This document shows, piece after piece, positions 27,086-35,976 of a DNA stretch of 52,105 nt. Source of the DNA: Deltaproteobacteria bacterium (GTDB lineage Bacteria; Bdellovibrionota_B; Oligoflexia; Oligoflexales; Bog-1112); contig CANJLI010000011.1 in the NCBI GenBank assembly GCA_947475005.1, positions 1-52,105 on the forward strand, given 5' to 3'. Each line of letters starts with the position of its first letter. Position 1 is the first letter of the stretch. The notes under the pieces were generated by a model, which worked only from the letters and a program-made list of their open reading frames with translations, was not told the DNA's origin and did no database searches. The position numbers and the translations under genes were made by a program.

Positions 27086-27282
27086 GAATGGCGCTTCCTT
27101 AAGGGGACTGTTTGCCTAACTCCTTGGAAATCCGTCATCCCAAGGTCCCGAAGGGACCGTATGGGATCTCTTCGTTTTGATCGAGATCCCATACGGCTGC
27201 TACGCAGCCTTGGGATGACGGATGGGTTGCCATCTTGAACGTAAGCAAAAGATGGCAATTATATCCTTAAGGAAGCACCATT
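27086..27282. mobile_element. MITE-like element with family B core, copy 1
   Basis: The ends are inverted repeats: GAATGGCGCTTCCTTAAGG at the left and CTTAAGGAAGCACCATT at the right. The core (27132-27223) is a full family B palindrome. A second, inverted copy sits at 33233-33413 and shares the flanks (TTTGCCTAACTCC..., GCCATCTTGAACGTAA). The phrase TGGGGACACCCGA occurs directly on both sides (27073-27085 and 27282-27294), like a 13-base target duplication in a family A repeat. No transposase is encoded. Confidence 0.8.
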
Positions 27283-27354
27283 GGGGACACCCGATGCGAG
27301 TGTCCCCAATGCGATGCGGTAACGGGGACACTCGCATCGGGTGTCCCCACAGGA
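27283..27354. repeat. inverted pair of family A palindromes
   Basis: Copies at 27283-27307 and 27324-27348 face each other around AATGCGATGCGGTAAC. The second continues into ACAGGA. They lie upstream of the SGNH lipoprotein gene, between divergent transcription units. Confidence 0.9.
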
Positions 27355-27487
27355 TTATTGAGTTTATCCGTAAGGAAGCCCCATCCATTCCACCAGGATG
27401 ACTGCTAAATCAAGGCATTAAAGATTAAATTTTAATTTCCGATATAAAATTATCTAGTAGCCTTAGATTCCAAGGTGAGATTTTACT

Positions 27488-28816
27488 ATGAATAACTGGA
27501 TTTTAAAAACAACAGTGATGGTAGCAATGGTCTTTTATTTGGCATGCCAGAAGAAAAAAGATGCTGCGCCTAACGTTGTTTCTGAAATTTCAAAAGTCCC
27601 TGTATACGATTTAGAAACAACAGAAAAAGAAGCAACAGCAGGCAAAACAGAAACTGACATTCATTTATCCATTGATATCAATGGATTTGATGAACCTAAA
27701 AAAGAAGAAATTGTTCCCAGTCTTACTCAAGAAGCAACAAAAACAGTCCTTCTCCCAAGTTCTTCAGCTTCGAGTGAAGCTCAACCCAAGAAAGAAATCA
27801 AAGTTCTTTTTGTCGGAAATAGTTTGACGTACACTTTTGATATCCCAGGAATTTTGGAAAAATTGGGGACTAGCAGCAATTCCTTTCACTTTATAACAGA
27901 GCAGTCAACTCAAGGAGGAGCCTTTCTTAGAGATCATGCAAAAAATCCTTCAACCGTTTTGTTAGAAGGTCTTCAATCTATAAAAAAAATTAGAGAACAA
28001 AACTGGGATTTTGTTGTATTGCAAGAACAAAGCGGATCCTATTTCATGCTCAATGATGAACAACTTATTGTGGATTGGGTTCCCGAAGATGCACCACAAC
28101 TCACTATTCCATACTTTTGTCAAAAACAAGAAAACAAAGAATGGAATAAAACAGCTGCGTGTATTCTTGATTTTGAAATTAAAAAGAAAGGAGCAAAAAC
28201 TATTCTTTATATGAATTGGCCTTCCGAGGGTAATATTCTCTCAGAAGGTAGTCCTCTTAACGAGATATTGCTAAATTTTACAACGCTAGCGCAAAAATTG
28301 GAAAGTCACTTAGCTCCAGTAGGATTGATTTTCGCAGAAACGTTACAAGCATGTAAAGCTTGTAAAAATGACCCTACTTGTAACCAATGCCCTCAAAATG
28401 AGGAGGATTTAGTTCAACGTGATGACGTACACCAAACGTTAGCTGGTGCTTATCTTGCGGCCAGTGTTTTTTTTATTGTTTTAACGGGGGAAAGTCCAGA
28501 AGGGTTGGCAACACCGGATATTCCATTGTCACAAGAGTTAATGAATTTTCTCCAAAAAATGGCATGGCAAGGATATGAAAATTTCAAAAAAGGCTCTATT
28601 CCGATCAGTCAAATCACCTATTCTTTTGTTAATGGTGAGTTAATTGAAAACCCTAAAAAAGGGATCCTAACCCTTTGCCGTGAACATGATGCACTGCTAA
28701 AAATTCATACTTGTTTAAATACATCCCCTATTTCAGATTCTCCTTGTGATGTTTTTTCCTTAATGACCTCGAATGTAGATACAAATAAACAACTTCATTG
28801 TGTAGATATTGAATAG
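27488..28816 (+). CDS. SGNH-hydrolase-like lipoprotein (DUF4886-type)
   Basis: This 442-residue lipoprotein has lipobox FYLAC-Q (cysteine about 20) and a Lys/Glu/Thr-rich linker to about residue 105. The globular part begins with KVLFVGNSLTYTFDIPGIL, block I of the SGNH fold with the nucleophile in GNS, and continues with WDFVVLQEQSG. It ends with a block V-like DDVHQTLAGAYLAASVFFI, where Asp and His are three residues apart. This matches bacterial DUF4886-type SGNH proteins, presumed esterases or deacetylases of unknown substrate. A cysteine-rich insert (CKACKNDPTCNQC) lies before block V. AAGGTGAG precedes the ATG. The gene is clearly more AT-rich than its neighbours, which hints at recent acquisition. 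Confidence 0.8.
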   Translation: MNNWILKTTVMVAMVFYLACQKKKDAAPNVVSEISKVPVYDLETTEKEATAGKTETDIHLSIDINGFDEPKKEEIVPSLTQEATKTVLLPSSSASSEAQPKKEIKVLFVGNSLTYTFDIPGILEKLGTSSNSFHFITEQSTQGGAFLRDHAKNPSTVLLEGLQSIKKIREQNWDFVVLQEQSGSYFMLNDEQLIVDWVPEDAPQLTIPYFCQKQENKEWNKTAACILDFEIKKKGAKTILYMNWPSEGNILSEGSPLNEILLNFTTLAQKLESHLAPVGLIFAETLQACKACKNDPTCNQCPQNEEDLVQRDDVHQTLAGAYLAASVFFIVLTGESPEGLATPDIPLSQELMNFLQKMAWQGYENFKKGSIPISQITYSFVNGELIENPKKGILTLCREHDALLKIHTCLNTSPISDSPCDVFSLMTSNVDTNKQLHCVDIE

Positions 28817-28879
28817 ACCGGCTTGTGAAGCTGTGAATTTAAACTTTAAAATGACTGGCTTTATTCGGCAGACTATATC

Positions 28880-29815
28880 TTACGTAGTAACATACGCCCG
28901 TGCTTTTCCCTTTTGCACGGACAAGAGGATCGAAGCGGTCATGATCAAACAAGCTCCCAGGATTTGAACAGGCCCCAATGATTCTTGAAACAACCACACG
29001 CCGACGAGTACGGCAAAGATAGGTTCACTCATACACAAGAGTGAGGTAGAAGAGGCTCCGATGAGTCGCATGGCAGAAAATACGGCTACCATGGGAATTA
29101 TGGTCCCCACAACGGCATATCCGAAGAGCAGACCGAGCAGAGACCAGGACAGAGAGGGGAAGGTTCCATCCCATACGATCCAGGTAAAGGTCGACCCGAG
29201 GAAGGCGCCTACGGCTACACACCATGATGTGATCCATACATTGCAGTTTCGGCTTACATGGTTACTCGCAGAGAGATAGAAGGAATAGAAAATTGCAGAG
29301 CAAATGGCGGCTGCTGCACCTAACCATGTGCCATGAACAAAATGAGAGCCCAGGACCAAGTAGGAACCACACCAGCTAATGGCCATCAAACCCAGCTGCT
29401 CCAAGTAAATAGGCTGTCGAAATAAAACTCGCTCCCACAAGAGCACGAGGGAGGGATAAATGTAGATGAGGATCGCAGCTGTACCGGGGCCGAGTTCTTT
29501 CACTGCCACGATATAGCACCCTGCCTGTATGGTCGTACCCAGGAGTCCCAATGCGATAATTTTTCTCAGATCAGAGACAGGGGAGAATGTCCCGTTCTTG
29601 TTGGTGGGTGCGCCATATTTGGTGTAGTAGAGGCTTTCTTTCCAAGCCTGTAGCACAAAGGGCACGAGCAATAGGCTCATGAACAAATATCGTCCCATGA
29701 GTATGGCAGCAGGAGAGAGCCCCTGGGCAGAGAGGAAGTGAATGAAAATCCCAACACCTCCAAACCCAGAAGCTGCAAGGGTTGCCAATACAAACGCTTT
29801 CCAAAACCGTCCCAT
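28880..29815 (-). CDS. EamA-family (DMT superfamily) transporter
   Basis: This 311-residue inner-membrane protein has ten predicted membrane helices formed by two EamA repeats. The first repeat shows FGGVGIFIHFLSAQGLSPAAI and GPGTAAILIYIYPSLVLLWE. The second starts near LGAAAAICSAIFYSFYLSAS and ends with SLLCMSEPIFAVLVGVW. The family exports or exchanges metabolites such as amino acids or nucleotide derivatives; the substrate cannot be told. GAAGGA precedes the ATG. It lies 20 bases downstream of yceI on the same strand, a probable operon. Confidence 0.9.
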   Translation of the reverse strand: MGRFWKAFVLATLAASGFGGVGIFIHFLSAQGLSPAAILMGRYLFMSLLLVPFVLQAWKESLYYTKYGAPTNKNGTFSPVSDLRKIIALGLLGTTIQAGCYIVAVKELGPGTAAILIYIYPSLVLLWERVLFRQPIYLEQLGLMAISWCGSYLVLGSHFVHGTWLGAAAAICSAIFYSFYLSASNHVSRNCNVWITSWCVAVGAFLGSTFTWIVWDGTFPSLSWSLLGLLFGYAVVGTIIPMVAVFSAMRLIGASSTSLLCMSEPIFAVLVGVWLFQESLGPVQILGACLIMTASILLSVQKGKARAYVTT

Positions 29816-29835
29816 GTGTAGATCCTTCTCCGAGA

Positions 29836-30468
29836 TTATTTCTTAGGGGCTTCCTTCGGAGCAGCTTCCACCCGGATTTTAATCGTCACCTCTTCACCTA
29901 TGGCAATGCCGCCGGCTTCTAGGACTTTGTTGTAGACCAAGCCAAAGTCTTTTCGATTGAGAGTGCCCTCAAGGTGAAATGCCATGATTTTATTTGGTCC
30001 GCCAGGATCTTGCACATATCCTTTGAAGTCCACTCGTAGATCGACGGGTTTGGAAACCCCGTGCATCTGCAGCATACCGTGGAGCATGGCAGGTTTTCCG
30101 TCTTTGACCTCTAGGCTGGTAGAGGTAAAGCTCATGGTGGGGAATTTGGCAGTATTAAAAAAGTCTGCACCTTTGAGATGGGCATCTCGTTTTGGTTCGT
30201 TGGTATCGATGCTGTCCACTTGAATGACGATCTCAGATTTGCCCAAGGTGTTGGTGGCAACATCATAGTCGAAGGTACCCGAGAAGGTCTTAAAGCTACC
30301 TTCAACGGTGGAAATTACGAGATGGGCAATTTCAAAGCTGACTCTGGAGTGGGAGGTATTGATGACATACGGGACAGCGGTGCTTTTTGCCTGTACAAGT
30401 CCGCTGCTGTTGCCCCATAGGATCAAAGATAACAATCCACTGCTGGCATGGCGATATACACTTCTCAT
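29836..30468 (-). CDS. YceI-family periplasmic lipid-binding protein
   Basis: This 210-residue exported protein has a signal peptide of about 27 residues ending in VQA-KST. The YceI beta-barrel follows, with VINTSHSRVSFEIAHLVIST, GSFKTFSGTFDYD, SIDTNEPKRDAHLKGADFFNTAKFPTMSF and the C-terminal GTLNRKDFGLVYNKVLEAGGIAIGEEVTI. The family binds isoprenoid or other long-chain lipids in a hydrophobic tunnel. AGGAG lies ten bases before the ATG. It is followed by the EamA gene and is divergent from the 798-residue exported protein across a repeat-filled spacer. Confidence 0.93.
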   Translation of the reverse strand: MRSVYRHASSGLLSLILWGNSSGLVQAKSTAVPYVINTSHSRVSFEIAHLVISTVEGSFKTFSGTFDYDVATNTLGKSEIVIQVDSIDTNEPKRDAHLKGADFFNTAKFPTMSFTSTSLEVKDGKPAMLHGMLQMHGVSKPVDLRVDFKGYVQDPGGPNKIMAFHLEGTLNRKDFGLVYNKVLEAGGIAIGEEVTIKIRVEAAPKEAPKK

Positions 30469-30543
30469 TCTGTTGCGACTCCTGTGTAATGAATAGGGAG
30501 AAGTGTAATGACTTCAGTAGGGTATGTCCAGATCGAATGGAGG

Positions 30544-30608
30544 TGGACACCCGATGCGAGTATCCCCTTTCCGGGCTCTCGTCGGGGACACTCGGGCGGG
30601 GTGTCCCC
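30544..30608. repeat. two diverged family A palindromes
   Basis: One copy at 30544-30566 (GGACACCCGATGCGAGTATCC) and one at 30583-30608 (GGGGACACTCGGGCGGGGTG then TCCCC) lie in opposite orientation in the divergent yceI spacer. Confidence 0.8.
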
Positions 30609-30676
30609 TTTCTCTTTCCTTTCTTACTCTTTGGAGATCGGGAGATCGGGCCCACCTATTCCCCTGTGGAGGTCGG

Positions 30677-30754
30677 GAGATCGGGTCCACCTACCGAATT
30701 AGTGTGGCGGGGGAATTCCCCCGCCACACTAATTCGGTAGGTGGACCCGATCTC
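30677..30754. repeat. family C palindrome, perfect 39 bp arms and no loop
   Basis: A perfect 78-base palindrome has ends GAGATCGGGTCCACCTACCG and centre GGGGGAATTCCCCC. A partial extra end (GATCGGGCCCACCTATT, about 30645-30661) precedes it. It lies about 60 bases upstream of the next start codon. Confidence 0.95.
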
Positions 30755-30817
30755 GAATTCAGTATAGCTTGCCCATGCTAGAATGGAGGGGTGCCTTCAC
30801 TCTTTCAGGAGTCTACG

Positions 30818-33214
30818 ATGAAATTTCAGAGTTGGCTGCTTGTACTCCCCCTCTTTTTCCTATCCTCCTTGGCACGAGGGGAGTTGACCCCTGCGGATCT
30901 TATCGGGCAGACAGAATTGTTGGATCCCCGGTATGAAGCTTGGTTTAACGCGGCAAATGGATTTGTCTATGCCGAATCTCAGGTACTGAAAAACCTAATC
31001 AAGTTTTCGGCAGGAGGACCTGAAAAGCCCATCCTACAGCTTGCAGAGGAATTGCTTTTCTCTCCGGAGGGCATCACCCTTTCCCCATCTACAGGGGAAT
31101 CGCGTATCGGCACGTATCTGGACATCGAAGATGTGGCAGATCTTTTGGTCTATACAATAGATCCAGCTGTAACCCCGGACAAAATAGCCCATGTACTCGA
31201 CAAAATAGCCCCACGCTTCAAAAGTAAAACAGAGTTCAAAGATAAATCCAAAAAACTGATAGCAAACCTACGCCAGCCATCCAACCTATTGCCTCCTTCG
31301 CACATTTTGCTTGCGTTCCTCTGGAAGAAGGCCAACTCGCGAGCGGATCTGATTCGGTATTACGAAAGACTTCCCAAACCGTATCTCAGTCCCCGAGGCC
31401 ATGCATTGCTTGCCTCTCCTGTAGAAAAGCAAGCATGGGTCTTGAAACAATTCGTCAAAGAAGACTACCAAAAATGGTCGGTGGAAGAGAAGGCGCTTCT
31501 TCCACAAGGGGCAGAGAAACTCCTACAAGGGTTGAAACACAAAACAAAAGAAGAACAAGCGTATTTTATATATGGATATCAGGCCTTTGACGCCATCTTG
31601 CCTCCCTTCGTTTCCTACGGATCTGCGCATGTGCCGGGATCTGGTAGCATTTACTCCGATTGCGTAGAAACGAGCATTCGAAATTGGATCAATGCCATGC
31701 TCTATCATGAAGGTAAGTTTGTGATCCATAAATTGAAAGCATTACCCCTTCACAGTCCTGAGTTGGATTTGTTTTACGAAAATGTACAAATAAATCCCCT
31801 CCTTCTTCAAAGCCCCTTGGTACACGATCAATGGAGCTATATTCTTTCCAATCGGCCCCATTTGAAGGGAAAGGATATCTATAAAAAAACAGCGGGTGAG
31901 GTGCAGTACGAAGTAGTTTCCAGCATTGACAACGTATTGGCTGTCCTGAATGATTTGCTTTTCAATGGCACTCTGCACGGTACACGAACAGAAATTTGGA
32001 GTCAGATTTTCACCGCTTTGGCTCCAGAGGGGATGGAGTGGGACGTAGTGGGAGGAAAGTCGCTAGATGAAATCAGTCATGGGGATCTTGTATTTTCGCG
32101 TGATAGAAAGCCTCTTTTCCGTTGGCAGATTAGCAAAGGGCATTCATCGATTGTCGATATTTCGGAAGATATCAAAGACTGGCGTACCTTGTTGGTTAAG
32201 CCGGTGATGAAACAGGCCCCTCAAGAAAGAGCTTTTTTGCTACCCTTGCTGGTGCAGCCCAAAAATGCAGAAAAGGTAGTCTCTCTCTTGGGAGAGTATA
32301 GAGATAGTGAATGGCTCTCTCTCTATAGTCTTCCTCTTGCCCTGCAAGATGTTAAAAGCATTTTAATCCCCTATCTGACGGAGCCACATCATGCCCCTTG
32401 GCTTCCCTTGGCGAGTAGATTGATTAAAGAAACCCCTCAAGAGGACTGGGTGTCCCAGTTTATCATTGCAGAAGCTTTGTTTGCAAATCAACCATCTGGA
32501 TTTGAACCGGTTGCCTATATGGATGCGATTATTTTAAATATGTCAAAAATCCTAGGAGCTTCGGATCATTCACAACAAAAATGGCTCTCTAGTCTTGTTC
32601 CTGCCTATGGAGGCCCTCATATCGTGGACTATATGTTGTCTAAAAAGCCAGTTTCAAAGGAAAGCTTATGTCCGGTTTTTGAAATGAATTGGGAACATCC
32701 TGAGAGCAGTAAACAAGGAAGTCCGTCAGATTCTGGCATCTATTTGGCTGTCGCTATGAGAAAACAAGCAATGATGCGGAAGTTGGTGGCCATCGGTTGT
32801 GATATCAATGCACCGATGAGCTTGGAAATAGATGGTGATAAAAAAAGAGTTGATATCAGACGAATCGAGTTCCCTACGTTTTCAGCGGCCTCACTTTCTA
32901 TTTTTCAACTTGCTCTTGAGCTTGGGTATGACCCTCTCCAGCCAGTCGAGAGTCGGTATCGACTTGATACCCGTGAAAAGATATCTGAGCGTACATTTAA
33001 ATCCCAAGCTTTTTCTATTCTTCGTACGGACGGTAATCCAGAATCTTCATACTCTTTTATTTTTGGCATGATCGACATGCTCCCTGCAGGGTTTGTTACC
33101 TCACAAGATCTTGCAGAGTTAGAAGCAGAAATTTCTTCTTATCCTGACGTGTTTGAGAGCAAAGCTAGGGTAAAACACTTGCGTGAACTCGTAACCAAAA
33201 GGAACGCTCCCTAA
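30818..33214 (+). CDS. large exported protein with ankyrin-like C-terminus
   Basis: This 798-residue protein starts at the ATG at 30818, which has AGGAG about eight bases upstream and begins a signal peptide (MKFQSWLLVLPLFFLSSLAR, then GE). The central region contains a striking SDCVETSIRNWINAM (Cys282) and, about 160 residues later, RWQISKGHSSIVDIS (His442). These could be a Cys-His catalytic pair of a thiol-peptidase-like fold, though this is inference. The C-terminal third includes ankyrin-like stretches (SGIYLAVAMRKQAMMRKLVAIGCDINAP and SIFQLALELGYDPLQP). No close family comes to mind. It is probably secreted or periplasmic and monocistronic, with a mobile element immediately downstream. 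Confidence 0.75.
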   Translation: MKFQSWLLVLPLFFLSSLARGELTPADLIGQTELLDPRYEAWFNAANGFVYAESQVLKNLIKFSAGGPEKPILQLAEELLFSPEGITLSPSTGESRIGTYLDIEDVADLLVYTIDPAVTPDKIAHVLDKIAPRFKSKTEFKDKSKKLIANLRQPSNLLPPSHILLAFLWKKANSRADLIRYYERLPKPYLSPRGHALLASPVEKQAWVLKQFVKEDYQKWSVEEKALLPQGAEKLLQGLKHKTKEEQAYFIYGYQAFDAILPPFVSYGSAHVPGSGSIYSDCVETSIRNWINAMLYHEGKFVIHKLKALPLHSPELDLFYENVQINPLLLQSPLVHDQWSYILSNRPHLKGKDIYKKTAGEVQYEVVSSIDNVLAVLNDLLFNGTLHGTRTEIWSQIFTALAPEGMEWDVVGGKSLDEISHGDLVFSRDRKPLFRWQISKGHSSIVDISEDIKDWRTLLVKPVMKQAPQERAFLLPLLVQPKNAEKVVSLLGEYRDSEWLSLYSLPLALQDVKSILIPYLTEPHHAPWLPLASRLIKETPQEDWVSQFIIAEALFANQPSGFEPVAYMDAIILNMSKILGASDHSQQKWLSSLVPAYGGPHIVDYMLSKKPVSKESLCPVFEMNWEHPESSKQGSPSDSGIYLAVAMRKQAMMRKLVAIGCDINAPMSLEIDGDKKRVDIRRIEFPTFSAASLSIFQLALELGYDPLQPVESRYRLDTREKISERTFKSQAFSILRTDGNPESSYSFIFGMIDMLPAGFVTSQDLAELEAEISSYPDVFESKARVKHLRELVTKRNAP

Positions 33215-33232
33215 GATCTCGAGTCCACCTAC

Positions 33233-33413
33233 GAATGGCACTTTCTTAAGGATATTTACGTTCAAGATAGCAATCCATCGTCATCCCAAGGCTGCGTAGC
33301 AGCCGTATGGGATCTCGATAAAAACGAAGGGATCCCATACGGTCCCTTTGGGACCTTGGGATGACGGATTTCCCAGGAGTTAGGCAAAGAGTACGCTTAA
33401 GGAAGCGTCATTC
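33233..33413. mobile_element. MITE-like element with family B core, copy 2 (inverted)
   Basis: This is the reverse-orientation copy of the element at 27086-27282. The ends are GAATGGCACTTTCTTAAGG and CTTAAGGAAGCGTCATTC, with a family B palindrome at about 33281-33367 between. Direct repeats GTCCACCTAC flank it (33223-33232 and 33415-33424), the family C end sequence, so it seems to have entered a family C element. No other gene lies in 33215-33555. Confidence 0.8.
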
Positions 33414-33555
33414 GGTCCACCTACCGAATTGGATCGCTTCTTATTTTGTTTCATTTCAGCGTAACGGAAGGGCACTACCTTGCTGTTGACTTTTATCCTG
33501 ATTTCGCAGAAATTCGGCCACCATTTAGAATCTGTCTGAACTTATAGGGAATCTT

Positions 33556-35145
33556 ATGCACAATTTTCGCGGACTCTCCTTTCTTTTTCTCATCTTTGCT
33601 TTTGGGCAAGGTTTTGCAGCTGAAAAAAGCGTTAAAAAAGTTGCAATAACGTTGCAAGGATTTTTGGCCGACCCCATAGGGGTTACCCACCTTTCCATTA
33701 AAAAACAAAAGATCGAAGAGAAGGGAATAAAAGCGCTGGCAGAAGCCCTTAGGGGAAATAGATCCCTCACTACACTTGAACTCAATCACAATGAGATCAC
33801 AACTGCTGGAGTGATCGCTTTAGCAGGAGCCTTTGAGGAAAATAGAACCTTCACCACACTTGATCTTAGCTACAATCGTATCGGAGATGATGCAGCGAAA
33901 GCGTTGGCAGGGCTTCTCAGGAAAAACCATGGTCTCACCAAGCTTATCCTCACAGGCACCCAGATTGGAAATGGCACAGCGAAAGCGCTGGCAGAGATCC
34001 TGGGGGAAGGAGGATCCCTATCCGAACTTGTGCTTACAATCAATAGGATCGGAGAGGAGGGAGTGAAAGCCCTGGCACATGCACTTAAACGAAATAGATC
34101 TCTCGCCACTCTTAGTCTTAGGTACAACGGAATCAAAACTCCTGGAGTGCAAGCCTTGGCAGCAGCCCTTAGAGAAAATAAATCCCTCACCATGCTTGAC
34201 CTTTTTTGCAATCAAAGTGGAACTGCTGGAGCGGTAGCCTTAGCCGAAGCCCTTAGAGAAAATAGAACCTTAACCAACCTTTGTCTTTCCCATAACGAGA
34301 TCGGAGACGAGGGAATGAAAGCCTTGGCAGGGATCCTTGGGGAAAACCAAACCCTCACCGAACTTAGCCTTAGTGGCAACGAGGTCGGAGTTGAGGGAGT
34401 AAAAGCGTTGGCAACTGCCCTTGCGGCAAGGACATGCCTCACCAAGCTTGGACTTAGCAACATCAAGATCGAAACTGCTGGAGCGATAGCGTTGGCAGAT
34501 GCCCTTAGGAAAAATAAATCCCTTATCACACTTGAGCTCCATTCGAATTCGATCGGAGAAGAAGGCTTGCGAGAGTTGGTAAAAGCCCTTGAGACAAACC
34601 AAACTCTCATACAATTTTCATGGTGTATCGAGACCAAGATTGGAGAGGCAGTAAAGAAAGAATTGGAGGACATCCTTAAGCAAAGAATACAAAGCCTGCA
34701 AAGGAAACCCAGCACACCTCGAGAGTCTGTTCGGCAAAGTGCTGAAAAGAAAGCGGCTGGCTTGAAACCACAGAAGTTGCGAGTGCTAGAGAAGAGGCAA
34801 CAGCAGCCGCAGCAGAGCTTGCCTCAACCCTCCGTAGCGAGCCAGAAAAGCGAGCCAGAAATGCAAACAAGTATCGCGACAGATGCTGTAGCGCCCCAGA
34901 GCGTAGCTCCTGTAGCACAAGCATCGACAAGTGCTGAAGTGGAAGTTGCCGTCCCCCAGATCGTAGCTCCTGCAGAGAATGTGCAGGAAAAGGCTGAAAT
35001 GTTAGTTGCCGTCCAGTTGAGAGCTGCCGTAGAGGAAGTGTATGCAAAAGCCGATACGGAAGTGGAAACCTTCGAAGATTTTGAAATGCTAAATTTGTCT
35101 GATGAAGATGAAGATTGGTTCAGTTTGGAGGCAGCAGGGTTATGA
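33556..35145 (+). CDS. exported leucine-rich-repeat protein (RNase-inhibitor type)
   Basis: This 529-residue protein has a signal peptide (MHNFRGLSFLFLIFAFGQGF, cut near FAA-EKS). About 11-12 consecutive LRRs of exactly 28 residues cover about 43-375. Each has the form LTxLxLxxNxIGxEGxKALAxALxENxS, the ribonuclease-inhibitor/NLR class known mainly from eukaryotes. The repeats are regular and little diverged, suggesting recent expansion. Residues about 376-529 are low-complexity, rich in Gln, Pro, Ala, Val and Glu, with an acidic end (NLSDEDEDWFSLEAAGL). Such proteins bind other proteins, so a host- or prey-facing role is plausible (inference). AGGGAA precedes the ATG. It converges with dppC and overlaps it by six bases. 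Confidence 0.9.
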   Translation: MHNFRGLSFLFLIFAFGQGFAAEKSVKKVAITLQGFLADPIGVTHLSIKKQKIEEKGIKALAEALRGNRSLTTLELNHNEITTAGVIALAGAFEENRTFTTLDLSYNRIGDDAAKALAGLLRKNHGLTKLILTGTQIGNGTAKALAEILGEGGSLSELVLTINRIGEEGVKALAHALKRNRSLATLSLRYNGIKTPGVQALAAALRENKSLTMLDLFCNQSGTAGAVALAEALRENRTLTNLCLSHNEIGDEGMKALAGILGENQTLTELSLSGNEVGVEGVKALATALAARTCLTKLGLSNIKIETAGAIALADALRKNKSLITLELHSNSIGEEGLRELVKALETNQTLIQFSWCIETKIGEAVKKELEDILKQRIQSLQRKPSTPRESVRQSAEKKAAGLKPQKLRVLEKRQQQPQQSLPQPSVASQKSEPEMQTSIATDAVAPQSVAPVAQASTSAEVEVAVPQIVAPAENVQEKAEMLVAVQLRAAVEEVYAKADTEVETFEDFEMLNLSDEDEDWFSLEAAGL

Positions 35146-35976
35146 TCGTGGATCCAAATAATCCCGCAAGGCTTCTCCCAAAAAATTCAGTGCCAGCACG
35201 GTAACCAAGATACAAAGCCCGGGGATGATGCTGAGATGAGGAGATTCCGTGAGCACGGAGCGGCCTTGGTTGAGCAAACTGCCCCAGGTAGGGGCTCCAT
35301 CTTGTGCACCCAAGCCGAGAAAGCTCAAGCCGGCTTCTACGAGCAACACTCCCGATAGGGAAAAAGCAGCAGAGATCAAAAGTACCGACCACAAACTGGG
35401 CAAGATGTACACCCACAGAATCCTAGGTGTGCTTGCACCTAAGGAGACTGCAGCCAGTACGTAGTCGCGTTCCTTGAGGCTCATCACCTGCCCTCGCACC
35501 AACCGTGCGGTGCCGGTCCATCCCGTGGCTGCAATGGCAAAGATCAGGGTGTGGACACTGGGTCCCATAATGGCAGTGATCGCCATAGCGAGTAAAATCC
35601 CGGGAAATGCCATTACCACATCGAGCACCCGCATGAGTATCGTATCGAGCCAGCCGCCCCAATACCCCGTGAGGATCCCCACCATGATGCCCACAGAAAA
35701 GGAAAGCAGCACCGTAAGCCCCATCACATACAAGGTGATGCTTGCCCCCCGTATGAGACTCATCCAGAGATCCCCCCCATCGAGATCACATCCTAGGGGA
35801 TGCGCCCAGCTCGGAGGCAAGCCTCGCATGGCTAGATCCGTTTCGTAGGGCCAGCGCATTTCCACCCAGCCTGATAAAAGAGCCACCCCACAAAGGAGGA
35901 GCAGAACCGTCAGGCTGTAGACAATACGAGGATCTGTAAAGTAGGCCCAGGCCGTTTTTTTGATTTTTTTAGCCAT
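35140..35976 (-). CDS. dppC: dipeptide/oligopeptide-type ABC transporter permease (DppC-like)
   Basis: This 278-residue inner-membrane permease has a short basic N-terminus (MAKKIKKTAWAYF), a first membrane helix, the HPLGCDLDGGDLWMSLIRGA motif of DppC/OppC proteins, and five more helices. The cytoplasmic EAA loop is LVRGQVMSLKERDYVLAAVSLGASTPRILWVYILP. The ATG at 35976 overlaps the dppB stop as ATGGCTAA and has GAGG upstream; an earlier start at 36018 would lie deep in dppB. The binding protein and ATPases are not adjacent in the window, so substrate is unassigned within the peptide/nickel family. Confidence 0.93.
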   Translation of the reverse strand: MAKKIKKTAWAYFTDPRIVYSLTVLLLLCGVALLSGWVEMRWPYETDLAMRGLPPSWAHPLGCDLDGGDLWMSLIRGASITLYVMGLTVLLSFSVGIMVGILTGYWGGWLDTILMRVLDVVMAFPGILLAMAITAIMGPSVHTLIFAIAATGWTGTARLVRGQVMSLKERDYVLAAVSLGASTPRILWVYILPSLWSVLLISAAFSLSGVLLVEAGLSFLGLGAQDGAPTWGSLLNQGRSVLTESPHLSIIPGLCILVTVLALNFLGEALRDYLDPRS

